DNA of 64,000 nucleotides, from assembly GCF_001542625.1 (NCBI RefSeq), contig NZ_CP016279.1, forward strand, positions 6,882,001 through 6,946,000, written 5' to 3'. A program made the position numbers and the translations under genes. This document shows positions 44,057 to 51,433 of the stretch, in pieces. Source of the stretch: Streptomyces griseochromogenes (GTDB lineage Bacteria > Actinomycetota > Actinomycetes > Streptomycetales > Streptomycetaceae). The notes beneath the pieces were generated by a model. It was not told the DNA's origin and ran no database searches. It worked only from the letters and a program-made list of their open reading frames with translations. Numbering within the stretch: position 1 is the first letter of the stretch; each line of letters starts with the position of its first letter.

Positions 44057-44093
44057 CCGGAGCGCCCGTGCCGATGCCGCACGGGCGCTCCGG
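44057..44093. terminator. bidirectional terminator hairpin
   Basis: Perfect 15-bp inverted repeat (CCGGAGCGCCCGTGC and complement) with a 7-nt loop, between the convergent prephenate dehydrogenase and acyl-ligase genes. Confidence 0.78.
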
Positions 44094-44145
44094 GATCGTG
44101 AAGTCGCCGGCCGAGCTGTGCGGTCGGCCGGTCAGGACACCCGCC

Positions 44146-45612
44146 TCACGCGCTGTCGTCCCGCAGGGCCCGTCTGATGACCTTGCCGCTGCCGGTACGG
44201 GGGAGGTCCCCTCTGATCCGGACGCGGCGCGGGATCTTGAACGCGGCGACGCGGTCGCGCAGTTGGGACAGTACCTGCTCCTCGGTGACGGCGCCCGGGT
44301 GCTCCGGGACGACGTGCGCGACGCCGACCTCGCCCCACCGCTCGTCGGGTACGCCGACGACCGCGGACTCCTTCACCCCGTCCAGCGCGTCGATGGCGGC
44401 CTCGACCTCGGCCGGATGGATGTTCTCCCCACCGGAGATGATGACGTCCTTGGTCCGCCCCACGACCTCGACCCAGCCTTCCTCGCCGACCCGCACGATG
44501 TCCCCGGAGCGCAGCCAGCCGTCGGTGAACACCGCCGCGGTGTCGGCCGGGCGTCTCCAGTAGCCGGTGAAGACGTTCGGCCCGCGCACGAGCAGTTCCC
44601 CCGGGCCTTCGGGTACCGGACCGTCGAGGCGGATGTCGCTGAAGAAGTGCACGGGCCCGGCCGACAACGGGCGCTCGGCGGCACCGCGGGCGGTGGCGAG
44701 AGTGACCCCGGGCGCGGCTTCGGTCATGCCGTAGCCATGCAGCAGGGTCACCCCGCGCCGCTGCCAGGCGCGGGCCACGCGCGCGGAGGCGGGCGAGCCG
44801 CCGTAGATGACGTAGCGCAGGCCGGACAGGTCGGTGTGCGCGAAGTCCGGGTGCTCGCAGAGCATCTGGAGCATGGTCGGCACGGCGGAGAAGCAGGTGA
44901 CGCGCCGCACGGCGATCGTCCTCAGGGTGGCGTCCGGGCGGAAGCGGTCCACGATCACGGTGCCGCCCTTGAACAGCGTGGGCAGACTCGCCTGACCGAG
45001 GCCGGTGGCGTGGAAGAGCGGGGCGACGCACAGGGCGACGTCGGTGGAGAGGACGTCGACGTGGGCGATCTGGTTGAGGGTGTTGAAGAGCAGGTTGCCG
45101 TGGGTGAGGACGGCCCCCTTGGGGAGGCCGGTGGTACCGGAGGTGTAGAGGACGACGGCCGGGTCGTCGAGGCCGACCGTGCGCCGCGGCGGCCGGGCCA
45201 CTTCGCCGGTCATGGCCTCCTGCTCCGCGGGACCCGCGACCAGGCCTGCGCCGCCACAGGTCTCTTCGGCCACCTGCGCGTGCTCGGGGCCGTGGAAGAC
45301 GGCGGCCGGGGCGCAGTCCTTCATGAGGTGGGTGATCTCGGCCGGTGCGAGACGGGGACTGAGGGGGACGAAGAGCGCGCCGAGGCGGCCCGCGGCGAAG
45401 AAGAGCTCGAAGGCGCCCAGGCTGTTCCAGCCGAGGTGGGCGATCCGGTCGCCGCTGCGGACGCCGCGCGCGGCCAGGGCCCCGGCGAGCCCGTCGACGC
45501 GCTCGGCGAGCCGCGCGTACGACAGCGTCCGCTCGCCCTGGCGCAGGGCGGTGCCGGCGGGATCGATGCGGGCCCGTCGGTGCGGCCAGCTGCCGATGCC
45601 CTGGTCGCTCAC
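44146..45612 (-). CDS. AMP-forming acyl-CoA ligase (ANL family)
   Basis: 488 residues from GTG 45612, overlapping the upstream stop by 4 bases (GTGA). Motifs in order: AMP-binding VVLYTSGTTGLPKGAVLTHG, LLHGYGMTEAAPGVT, hinge GWLRSGDIVRVGEEGWVEVV, GRTKDVIISGGENIHPAEVE and catalytic Lys in LPRTGSGKVIRRALR. No carrier-protein domain is fused and none is encoded nearby, so CoA is the likely acceptor. In this context a 4-hydroxycinnamate-type acid is the natural substrate guess (4-coumarate:CoA-ligase-like); the substrate pocket was not analysed. Confidence 0.9.
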   Translation of the reverse strand: MSDQGIGSWPHRRARIDPAGTALRQGERTLSYARLAERVDGLAGALAARGVRSGDRIAHLGWNSLGAFELFFAAGRLGALFVPLSPRLAPAEITHLMKDCAPAAVFHGPEHAQVAEETCGGAGLVAGPAEQEAMTGEVARPPRRTVGLDDPAVVLYTSGTTGLPKGAVLTHGNLLFNTLNQIAHVDVLSTDVALCVAPLFHATGLGQASLPTLFKGGTVIVDRFRPDATLRTIAVRRVTCFSAVPTMLQMLCEHPDFAHTDLSGLRYVIYGGSPASARVARAWQRRGVTLLHGYGMTEAAPGVTLATARGAAERPLSAGPVHFFSDIRLDGPVPEGPGELLVRGPNVFTGYWRRPADTAAVFTDGWLRSGDIVRVGEEGWVEVVGRTKDVIISGGENIHPAEVEAAIDALDGVKESAVVGVPDERWGEVGVAHVVPEHPGAVTEEQVLSQLRDRVAAFKIPRRVRIRGDLPRTGSGKVIRRALRDDSA

Positions 45613-45995
45613 AGGTGCGACTCCTCCGGCAGCTGGACGACGCTGATGTGCCCCAGGTCGAAGAACTCCCACTGATTGGGCGGCATCATCGCGCTCACGT
45701 GGACGAGCCGCTCCGCCAGGTCGACGAGGAGGGTCACGTGGATACCGGGCTTGACGATCCAGGTGACCAGGTACAGCTCGCAGCGGATGAGCCGGGCACG
45801 GTAGGGCAGGGTGACGGTGTGCGGGGGCGCCGATCCTTCGAGAAGGTGGAAGGTGAGGGTCTGCGGGTCGAATTCCATCCGGTAGCGGTTTCCGGTGGAG
45901 TACGTGTATTCGATGACGGTGCCCGCGAGTTCGGTGGTGGAGGGCCCGCCAATCTTGTCGTTCTGCGGTGGCGGGGCGAATCCGTTGCCGGTCAT
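45609..45995 (-). CDS. small calycin-fold protein, MoaF / phenolic-acid-decarboxylase-like
   Basis: 128 residues from ATG 45995, coupled to the ligase gene by a 4-base overlap. The visible pattern is a beta-barrel protein: ELAGTVIEYTYSTGNRYRME, then LIRCELYLVTWIVKPGIHVT and LLVDLAERLVHVSAMMPP. This matches MoaF-domain proteins. The YTYxxGxxY strand and the xVxW strand also resemble phenolic acid decarboxylases, where the same tyrosines bind and decarboxylate 4-hydroxycinnamates. The decarboxylase catalytic Glu is not aligned convincingly. It may bind, isomerise, cyclise or decarboxylate the cinnamoyl-type intermediate (inference). Confidence 0.65.
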   Translation of the reverse strand: MTGNGFAPPPQNDKIGGPSTTELAGTVIEYTYSTGNRYRMEFDPQTLTFHLLEGSAPPHTVTLPYRARLIRCELYLVTWIVKPGIHVTLLVDLAERLVHVSAMMPPNQWEFFDLGHISVVQLPEESHL

Positions 45996-46040
45996 TTCGG
46001 CGCCTTTCAGAGAGATGAAACGGGTGCGAGGGGCCGGGAT

Positions 46041-46649
46041 TCAGGCCCGTACGGGATGACGTTCCCCGGGTGCGGACGCGGTGTGTGCACTGCGCATGCG
46101 GGCGAATTCCACGACCTGTCGGGCCATCGTGCGCAGCTGGTCGTGGATGCGCGGGTCCTGGCAGGCGCCGACCGCGTCGAAGACGTCGCGGGGGGTGTCG
46201 ATGCTCACGCCCGGCGGGCTGGGCCGGCCGCGCGGCGCATGGACGGTGACCCGCAGTGAGGCGAGGGCGGACGCGGCTCCCTGGGCTCCGCGGGCGGTGG
46301 TGAGGCAGCCGACCGGGCGCTCGCCGAAGTACGGCCGCGGCCGCGAGCGGAGGTCTTCGGCGTGGTCGAGGACGTTCTTCCTCAAGCCGGAGAGAGTGCC
46401 GTGGCAGGCGTGTGCGGCGATGACGAGGCCGTCGGCCGATCCCATCAGCTCGACCAGACGCCGGCGCAGCGGGTCGCCCGTGTGCTCGGGGGCGTAGTGC
46501 GGCAGGGCGAGGCCGGGGCCGGTCAGGCACACCGTGCGCGCGCCGAGTTGTCCGGCCCCGCGCAGCGCCGCACGCAGGGCTCGCTCGGTGGAGGAGCCCT
46601 GCCGGGTGGATCCGCCGACGCCGACGATCGTCAAAGGAACGCGCGTCAC
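46041..46649 (-). CDS. NAD(P)H-dependent FMN reductase
   Basis: 202 residues from GTG 46649 with AAGGAGA upstream. The flavodoxin-like fold is shown by VGVGGSTRQGSSTERALRAA (FMN phosphate loop), DGLVIAAHACHGTLSGLRKN and VLDHAEDL. FMN_red-family proteins supply reduced flavin. It heads the minus-strand operon reductase - MoaF-like - ligase and is a plausible partner of the acyl-CoA-dehydrogenase-fold oxygenase at 40719, together forming a two-component flavin monooxygenase. Confidence 0.88.
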   Translation of the reverse strand: MTRVPLTIVGVGGSTRQGSSTERALRAALRGAGQLGARTVCLTGPGLALPHYAPEHTGDPLRRRLVELMGSADGLVIAAHACHGTLSGLRKNVLDHAEDLRSRPRPYFGERPVGCLTTARGAQGAASALASLRVTVHAPRGRPSPPGVSIDTPRDVFDAVGACQDPRIHDQLRTMARQVVEFARMRSAHTASAPGERHPVRA

Positions 46650-46743
46650 CCGTTTCTCCTTGCCTGTAAAAGGGAATTCGACTCTCCGGACCGGACGGGG
46701 TGCAGCAGAACCCTATTCGCGAGGCCCGCCCCGAAGTGATCAG

Positions 46744-46770
46744 GAGCCCTTATCGGGCCTATAAGGGCTC
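46744..46770. promoter_or_regulatory. perfect 10-bp palindrome, LysR-type operator
   Basis: GAGCCCTTAT - CGGGCCT - ATAAGGGCTC. The central CTTAT-N7-ATAAG contains the T-N11-A LysR consensus with extended perfect arms. It lies in the divergent region between the FMN-reductase and the ammonia-lyase genes, about 100 bp from each start, so one regulator can control both operons. Confidence 0.72.
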
Positions 46771-46866
46771 GCTGTTGGCCGCCGTCACCCATCGGAATCT
46801 AGGGTCGGTCGCATTCCCGTTCCGCACCCGCAGCCCTGGCGTGCCCGCTATCGGAAAGGCCCAGCA

Positions 46867-48474
46867 GTGACGGATGTCATCATCGACGGCAAGTCCCTGA
46901 CCCTGCAGGACGTGGAGGCCGTCGCCCGCCCCGGACGCGACCGGGCTCTCGTCCACACCGATGTCGCCCAGAAGGCCTCGGTGCGCTCCCGGAATCTGAA
47001 GCTCGACCTCATCGCCACCGGCCGGCCCATCTACGGCGTCACCACCGGCTTCGGCGACAGCGTGACCAACCAGATCGCCCCTCAGAAGGCGGCCGAGCTC
47101 CAGCGCCACCTGGTCACCTACCACCTCAACGGCACCGGTCCGCAGGCCCCCGCCGAGGTGGTGCGCGCCACCCTGCTGATCCGCGCCAACTGCCTGGCCC
47201 GCGGTAACTCGGGGGTCCAGACCGAGATCATCGACCTGCTGCTGGACTTCCTCCGGCACGACATCCTTCCCCAGGTCCCCGAGCGGGGCTCCGTCGGTGC
47301 CTCGGGCGACCTGGTCCCGCTGTGCTACGTCGCCAACGCCCTGTTCGGCGAGGGGGAGGTCGCCTTCCGCGGCGAGATCCGCGACACCGCCGACGTCCTG
47401 CGGGAAGTGGGCCTCCAGCCGGTCACCCCGGAGGCCAAGGACGGTCTCGGCCTCATCAACGGCACCTCGTTCTCGGCCGCGTTCGCCGTCCTGGCCACCC
47501 AGGACGCCGCCCGCCTCGCCGCCGTCACCGACCTCGCCACGGCACTCGCCTCCGAGGCCCTGCTCGGCAACCGCGGACACTTCGACGCCTTCATCCACGA
47601 GCAGCGGCCCCACCGCGGCCAGCTCGCCTCGGCGGCCCACCTCACCGAACTCCTCGACGGCTCCGCGCTGTCCCTCCCCCACGACCAGGTCGTGGACGCG
47701 AACGACCCCCTCGACGGCAGGGGCCACGGCAAGCTCAGGCGCAGCATCCAGGACCGCTACAGTCTGCGCTGCGCGCCGCATGTCACCGGCGTCCTGCGGG
47801 ACACCGTGGAGTGGGTGGACCGCTGGCTGGAGACCGAGATCAACGCCTCCACCGACAACCCGCTCTTCGACGCCGAGTCCGGACGCGTCCACTCCGGCGG
47901 CAACTTCTACGCCGGCCACGTCGTCCAGGCCATGGACTCGCTCAAGGTGGCCGTCGCCTCCGTCGCCGACCTCCTCGACCGGCAGCTCCAGCTGCTCGTG
48001 GACGTCAAGTTCAACAACGGGCTGACCGAGAACCTCATACCGCCCACCGCCGGCGACGCCTGGGAGAAGGGCCTGCACCACGGCTTCAAGGGCATGCAGC
48101 TCGCCTGCTCCGCCCTCACCGCCGAAGCCCTCAAGCACGCGGGCCCCGCCACCGTGCACTCCCGCTCCACCGAGGCCCACAACCAGGACAAGGTGTCGAT
48201 GGCCCCGATCGCCGCCCGCGACGCCCGCCGCATCCTGGAACTCACCCAGGAAGTTGCCGCGATCCAGCTCCTCGCGGCCTGCCAGGCCCTCGATCTGCGG
48301 GGCACCGACGCCATGGCCCCGCGTACCCGGGCGGTGCACGACCTGATCCGGTCCGAGGTGCCGTTCGTGGACGCCGACCGGCGTATGGACGGCGACATCC
48401 GCAAGGTCGTCGCCCTCATCACCTCGGGTGCCCTCCTGGCCGCCGCCGCAACCCGCGACACCCTCGCCGCCTGA
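46867..48474 (+). CDS. MIO-type aromatic amino acid ammonia-lyase/aminomutase
   Basis: 535 residues from GTG 46867 with GGAAAGG upstream. The self-forming MIO cofactor comes from Ala145-Ser146-Gly147 in GSVGASGDLVPL. The catalytic Tyr56 is in PIYGVTTGFGDS, and GLINGTSFSAAF, RYSLRCAPHVTG, GGNFYAGHVVQAMD and AHNQDKVSMAP complete the site. The selectivity pair is Tyr85-His86 (LVTYHLNGTG), unlike tyrosine lyases (His-Leu), phenylalanine lyases (Phe-Leu) or histidine lyases (Ser-His). It would release ammonia from, or move the amino group of, an aromatic amino acid. First gene of a plus-strand operon with the ketosynthase-like and methyltransferase genes. Confidence 0.9.
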   Translation: MTDVIIDGKSLTLQDVEAVARPGRDRALVHTDVAQKASVRSRNLKLDLIATGRPIYGVTTGFGDSVTNQIAPQKAAELQRHLVTYHLNGTGPQAPAEVVRATLLIRANCLARGNSGVQTEIIDLLLDFLRHDILPQVPERGSVGASGDLVPLCYVANALFGEGEVAFRGEIRDTADVLREVGLQPVTPEAKDGLGLINGTSFSAAFAVLATQDAARLAAVTDLATALASEALLGNRGHFDAFIHEQRPHRGQLASAAHLTELLDGSALSLPHDQVVDANDPLDGRGHGKLRRSIQDRYSLRCAPHVTGVLRDTVEWVDRWLETEINASTDNPLFDAESGRVHSGGNFYAGHVVQAMDSLKVAVASVADLLDRQLQLLVDVKFNNGLTENLIPPTAGDAWEKGLHHGFKGMQLACSALTAEALKHAGPATVHSRSTEAHNQDKVSMAPIAARDARRILELTQEVAAIQLLAACQALDLRGTDAMAPRTRAVHDLIRSEVPFVDADRRMDGDIRKVVALITSGALLAAAATRDTLAA

Positions 48475-48501
48475 CCGGCACCCCGTACCGAAAGGACAGC
48501 C

Positions 48502-49650
48502 TTGACCACCGCGGCCCAGACCGATCCGGTCCTGCTCGCCATCGCAGCCGAGCTGCCCGAGCCCGCCTTCTCCACCGGGGACCTGCTCGACGCGAGCAAG
48601 GGCATGTTCTCCGGGCGGCTCACCGCCATGCTCGCCACGCTGGGCATCGACAAGCGCCACTCCGTGCTCGCGAACTACCCCGACGTCGTCTTCCACGGCG
48701 CCGACCCCCGGCCCGACACCCTCACCGCCGACCTCGCCGTCCGGTCCGCGCGCACCGCGCTCGCCAAGTCCGGCGTCGACCCGGCGGGGATCGGTCTCGT
48801 CCTCGGCGTCACCTCCAGCCCCGGCCGGCTTCTGCCGTCCCTGGTGTGCGACGTCATCGCCCGGATGCCCGAACTTCCCCGCGACTGCGCCAACCTGGCC
48901 ATCGAGTACATGGGCTGCTCCGCCATGGCCAAGGTCGTGGACACCGCCCGCTGGTACCTCACCGCCCACCCCGGCAAGAAGGTGCTCGCCGTCTTCACCG
49001 AGGCCATCACCCCGCTCTCGCCGCCACTGGACCGGACGGGATACGGGCACTTCACCGAAGTCCTGCCCGAGGAGCGCCAGCGCACCGTCGACGCGCTGCA
49101 CTCCTTCCTGTTCGCCGACGCCTCCGTGGCCATGGTCTTCGGCGGCGAGGGCCCGGGGCCGGTGTTCGGACCGGTCGCGAACCTCACCAACGACCTGCCG
49201 GAAGACACCGAACTCGGCACCGTCCCCGACGGCGGCTCCGACCTCCCCGTCGTACTCGCCGAGCACGGCCGCCGTCTCTACACCCTCTCCCCCGAGGTGA
49301 CACCGCGCGGCGGCCACTACGCCCGACAGACCGCCCGCGCGGCGCTGGCCGCGCCCGGCTGCGCGCTCGCCGCGCCCGCCGACGCGGTGGCCCTGCTCCT
49401 GCACACCGGGTCCACGCGCATCCTCGACTCGCTGTGCGCCGAGTTCGGTGTCGCGAGCGACAGCCCGCAGGCGGCCTCGTCGTACACCGTGCTGCGCGAG
49501 TACGCGAACACCCTGGGCTGCTCCGTGCCGCTGATGCTGGCCGAGGACACCGAGCGCCCGGCCGGGACCGGCCTCGCCATCGCCTTCGGACTGTCCTTCT
49601 CGGCCGGCGCCTTCACGGTCACCTTCCCCGACGGCGGCTGGCGTCCCTGA
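48502..49650 (+). CDS. type III polyketide-synthase-like enzyme
   Basis: 382 residues from TTG 48502 with AAAGGA upstream. Length and layout fit the chalcone-synthase superfamily. The nucleophile is Cys139 in IEYMGCSAMAKVVDTARWYL, followed by KVLAVFTEA. The other two residues of the triad are His301 in LLLHTGSTRILDSL and Asn336 in REYANTLGCSVPLML, the positions used in plant chalcone synthase (Cys164, His303, Asn336). The sequence is remote from RppA-type enzymes; the GCxAM context recalls DpgA. It would condense malonyl units onto an acyl-CoA starter, plausibly the cinnamoyl-type ester made by the neighbouring lyase and ligase. Confidence 0.82.
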   Translation: MTTAAQTDPVLLAIAAELPEPAFSTGDLLDASKGMFSGRLTAMLATLGIDKRHSVLANYPDVVFHGADPRPDTLTADLAVRSARTALAKSGVDPAGIGLVLGVTSSPGRLLPSLVCDVIARMPELPRDCANLAIEYMGCSAMAKVVDTARWYLTAHPGKKVLAVFTEAITPLSPPLDRTGYGHFTEVLPEERQRTVDALHSFLFADASVAMVFGGEGPGPVFGPVANLTNDLPEDTELGTVPDGGSDLPVVLAEHGRRLYTLSPEVTPRGGHYARQTARAALAAPGCALAAPADAVALLLHTGSTRILDSLCAEFGVASDSPQAASSYTVLREYANTLGCSVPLMLAEDTERPAGTGLAIAFGLSFSAGAFTVTFPDGGWRP

Positions 49651-49691
49651 TCCCCGCCGTCCGCCCCACCCGATCCGAGAGGAACCCGAAC

Positions 49692-50765
49692 GTGACCAGC
49701 ACCGACGCCGACGCCGTCCTCGCGAAGTTCCGGGACTACGTCACCGGCCCCACCCGCTACGCCAACCTGCTCACGGTCTTCGAGCTCGGCATCGTCGCCC
49801 AGCTGAAGGCGACCGGCCCCGACGGTATGACCGCCACGCAGCTCGCCGCCGTCACCGGCGTCAGCGCCCACCATGTCGAACAGCTTCTGGAGCTGCCCGT
49901 CAAGGACGGGTTCATCGCCCGCGCCCCGCGGACCGGCGCCTACACCCTCGACGGCATCGCGCGGCTCACGGACGAGGAACTCGCCCGGGTCATGCCGTGG
50001 CTGCACATGGTCAAGGAGGTGTGCCTGCGGCAGCTGTACCACCTCACCGAGAGCGTCAGGGAGGGCCGCATCGTCGGCCTCGAACAGCTCTACGGTTTCA
50101 CCGGCAACTTCTACCAGGCCAGCAAGGCGCACCCGGAACTGCACGCCGCCTGGGAGCCCGTGATGCACGCGGTGACCGGGTACATCGACCCCTGGTTCTA
50201 CAGCCGCCTCGACCTCCCCGCCGGCGCCCGCGTCATCGACATCGCCGGAAACACCGCGCAGGGCGCCGTCCTCGCCCAGAAGTACCACGGCGAGAAGGGC
50301 ATCCACGTCACCTGTTTCGACCTGCCCGAGAAGGAGGACGAGGCCCTGGACAACATCGCCGGGGCCGGGGTCGGGGACAGCTGCCGCTTCATCGGCGGAG
50401 ACGCCCTCGCCGAGATCCCCAAGGGCTTCGACGTCGCCATGATCAAGCACTTCCTCGACATGTGGGACCACGACAACGCCCTCAGGATCCTGCGCAACAC
50501 CTACGAGGCGCTGCCCGCCGGGGGCCGGCTCATCGCCATGCACCTGACCTACCCGGAGGACGGGAACGCCGCCACCGCGGACTTCTTCCCCGCCTACTTC
50601 TTCGGCTGCACCATGGCCCAGGGCGGCCCGCAGAAGCTGTCCACCTGGGCCGCCTGGATCGAGGAGGCCGGCTTCAAGATCACCGGGACCGTCGAACAGG
50701 ACATGACCACCGCGCCCGCCGACACGATCCCGGCGCACAGCATCGTCTACGCCACGAAGGTGTGA
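49692..50765 (+). CDS. SAM-dependent O-methyltransferase (family 2)
   Basis: 357 residues from GTG 49692 with GAGG upstream. An N-terminal winged-helix dimerisation part (TATQLAAVTGVSAHHVEQLL) is followed by the Methyltransf_2 domain: RVIDIAGNTAQGAVLAQKYH (SAM loop, less glycine-rich than usual), TCFDLPEKE, and the catalytic-base region MIKHFLDMWDHDNALRILRN with His in the expected place, then EEAGFKITGTVEQ. It methylates a phenolic or enolic hydroxyl; the product of the upstream ketosynthase-like enzyme is the obvious substrate. Last gene of the lyase operon. Confidence 0.9.
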   Translation: MTSTDADAVLAKFRDYVTGPTRYANLLTVFELGIVAQLKATGPDGMTATQLAAVTGVSAHHVEQLLELPVKDGFIARAPRTGAYTLDGIARLTDEELARVMPWLHMVKEVCLRQLYHLTESVREGRIVGLEQLYGFTGNFYQASKAHPELHAAWEPVMHAVTGYIDPWFYSRLDLPAGARVIDIAGNTAQGAVLAQKYHGEKGIHVTCFDLPEKEDEALDNIAGAGVGDSCRFIGGDALAEIPKGFDVAMIKHFLDMWDHDNALRILRNTYEALPAGGRLIAMHLTYPEDGNAATADFFPAYFFGCTMAQGGPQKLSTWAAWIEEAGFKITGTVEQDMTTAPADTIPAHSIVYATKV

Positions 50766-50796
50766 GCACCATCACGCACGGCCCGGGCGGGCGGTC

Positions 50797-51342
50797 TCAG
50801 GCGGCGGTGCCCGGTGTGATCGTCCGCAGCCGGGACCTGATCGCCCGGACCGCCGACTCGGCGTTGTCCACGGTGATCGTGAAGGTGTGGCCGTCCCACA
50901 GCCGCAGCACGATGCCCTCGCCCCGCCGTACGACGACCGCCGTGCCCTTCTCGGGGCGCCAGCGGTAGCCCCAGCCACCCCAGTGACACGGAGTGACATG
51001 CGGGGCGAAGTCGGCGCCGGCGACCTCGGAGAGAGGGATTCGGCGGCGCGGCACACCGATGTGGCCGCAGCGCACCTCGAGGCACTCCTCGTCGAGCCTG
51101 AGGTCGACGTGGACGAACGCGAGCGTGCCGAAGAGGACGAGCAGGCCGGCCGCGATGCAGCCCACGACGGACATCGCCAGCGGGGCGATCCCGGAGGTCC
51201 AGGCCGACTCCACGGCAAGCTCGATGCCGAGCGCCATACAGCCCGCGCCGACCAGCGCCAGCAGCCACTGGACCCGGTTGGTGGCGCGTCCGGTCCAGAC
51301 GTCGGGGTGCGAGGCGTCCTCGGCGTGGCGGTGCTCCCTCAT
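50797..51342 (-). CDS. membrane protein with PH-like domain
   Basis: 181 residues from ATG 51342. Two membrane helices (QWLLALVGAGCMALGIELAV; LAMSVVGCIAAGLLVLFGTL) are followed by a beta-rich cytoplasmic part (HVDLRLDEECLEVRCGHIGV, PRRRIPLSEVAGADFAPH) that resembles bacterial PH-like (DUF3093-type) domains, ending with a helix. Function unknown. Convergent with the methyltransferase gene. Confidence 0.75.
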   Translation of the reverse strand: MREHRHAEDASHPDVWTGRATNRVQWLLALVGAGCMALGIELAVESAWTSGIAPLAMSVVGCIAAGLLVLFGTLAFVHVDLRLDEECLEVRCGHIGVPRRRIPLSEVAGADFAPHVTPCHWGGWGYRWRPEKGTAVVVRRGEGIVLRLWDGHTFTITVDNAESAVRAIRSRLRTITPGTAA

Positions 51343-51433
51343 GTTTATGAGGTTACTCAGGTTTCGCTGCGCGGGTAGTCGCTCGCGGAGGGTGACCGGC
51401 TGGTGTGCCCCGAGCGCGCCCGGGACCGTCGGG

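Noticed and set aside
46759..49404. 881-codon minus-strand frame opposite the lyase and PKS-like genes
   Set aside because: Gly/Val/Asp-rich antisense product of high-GC coding DNA; both plus-strand genes have intact catalytic motifs.
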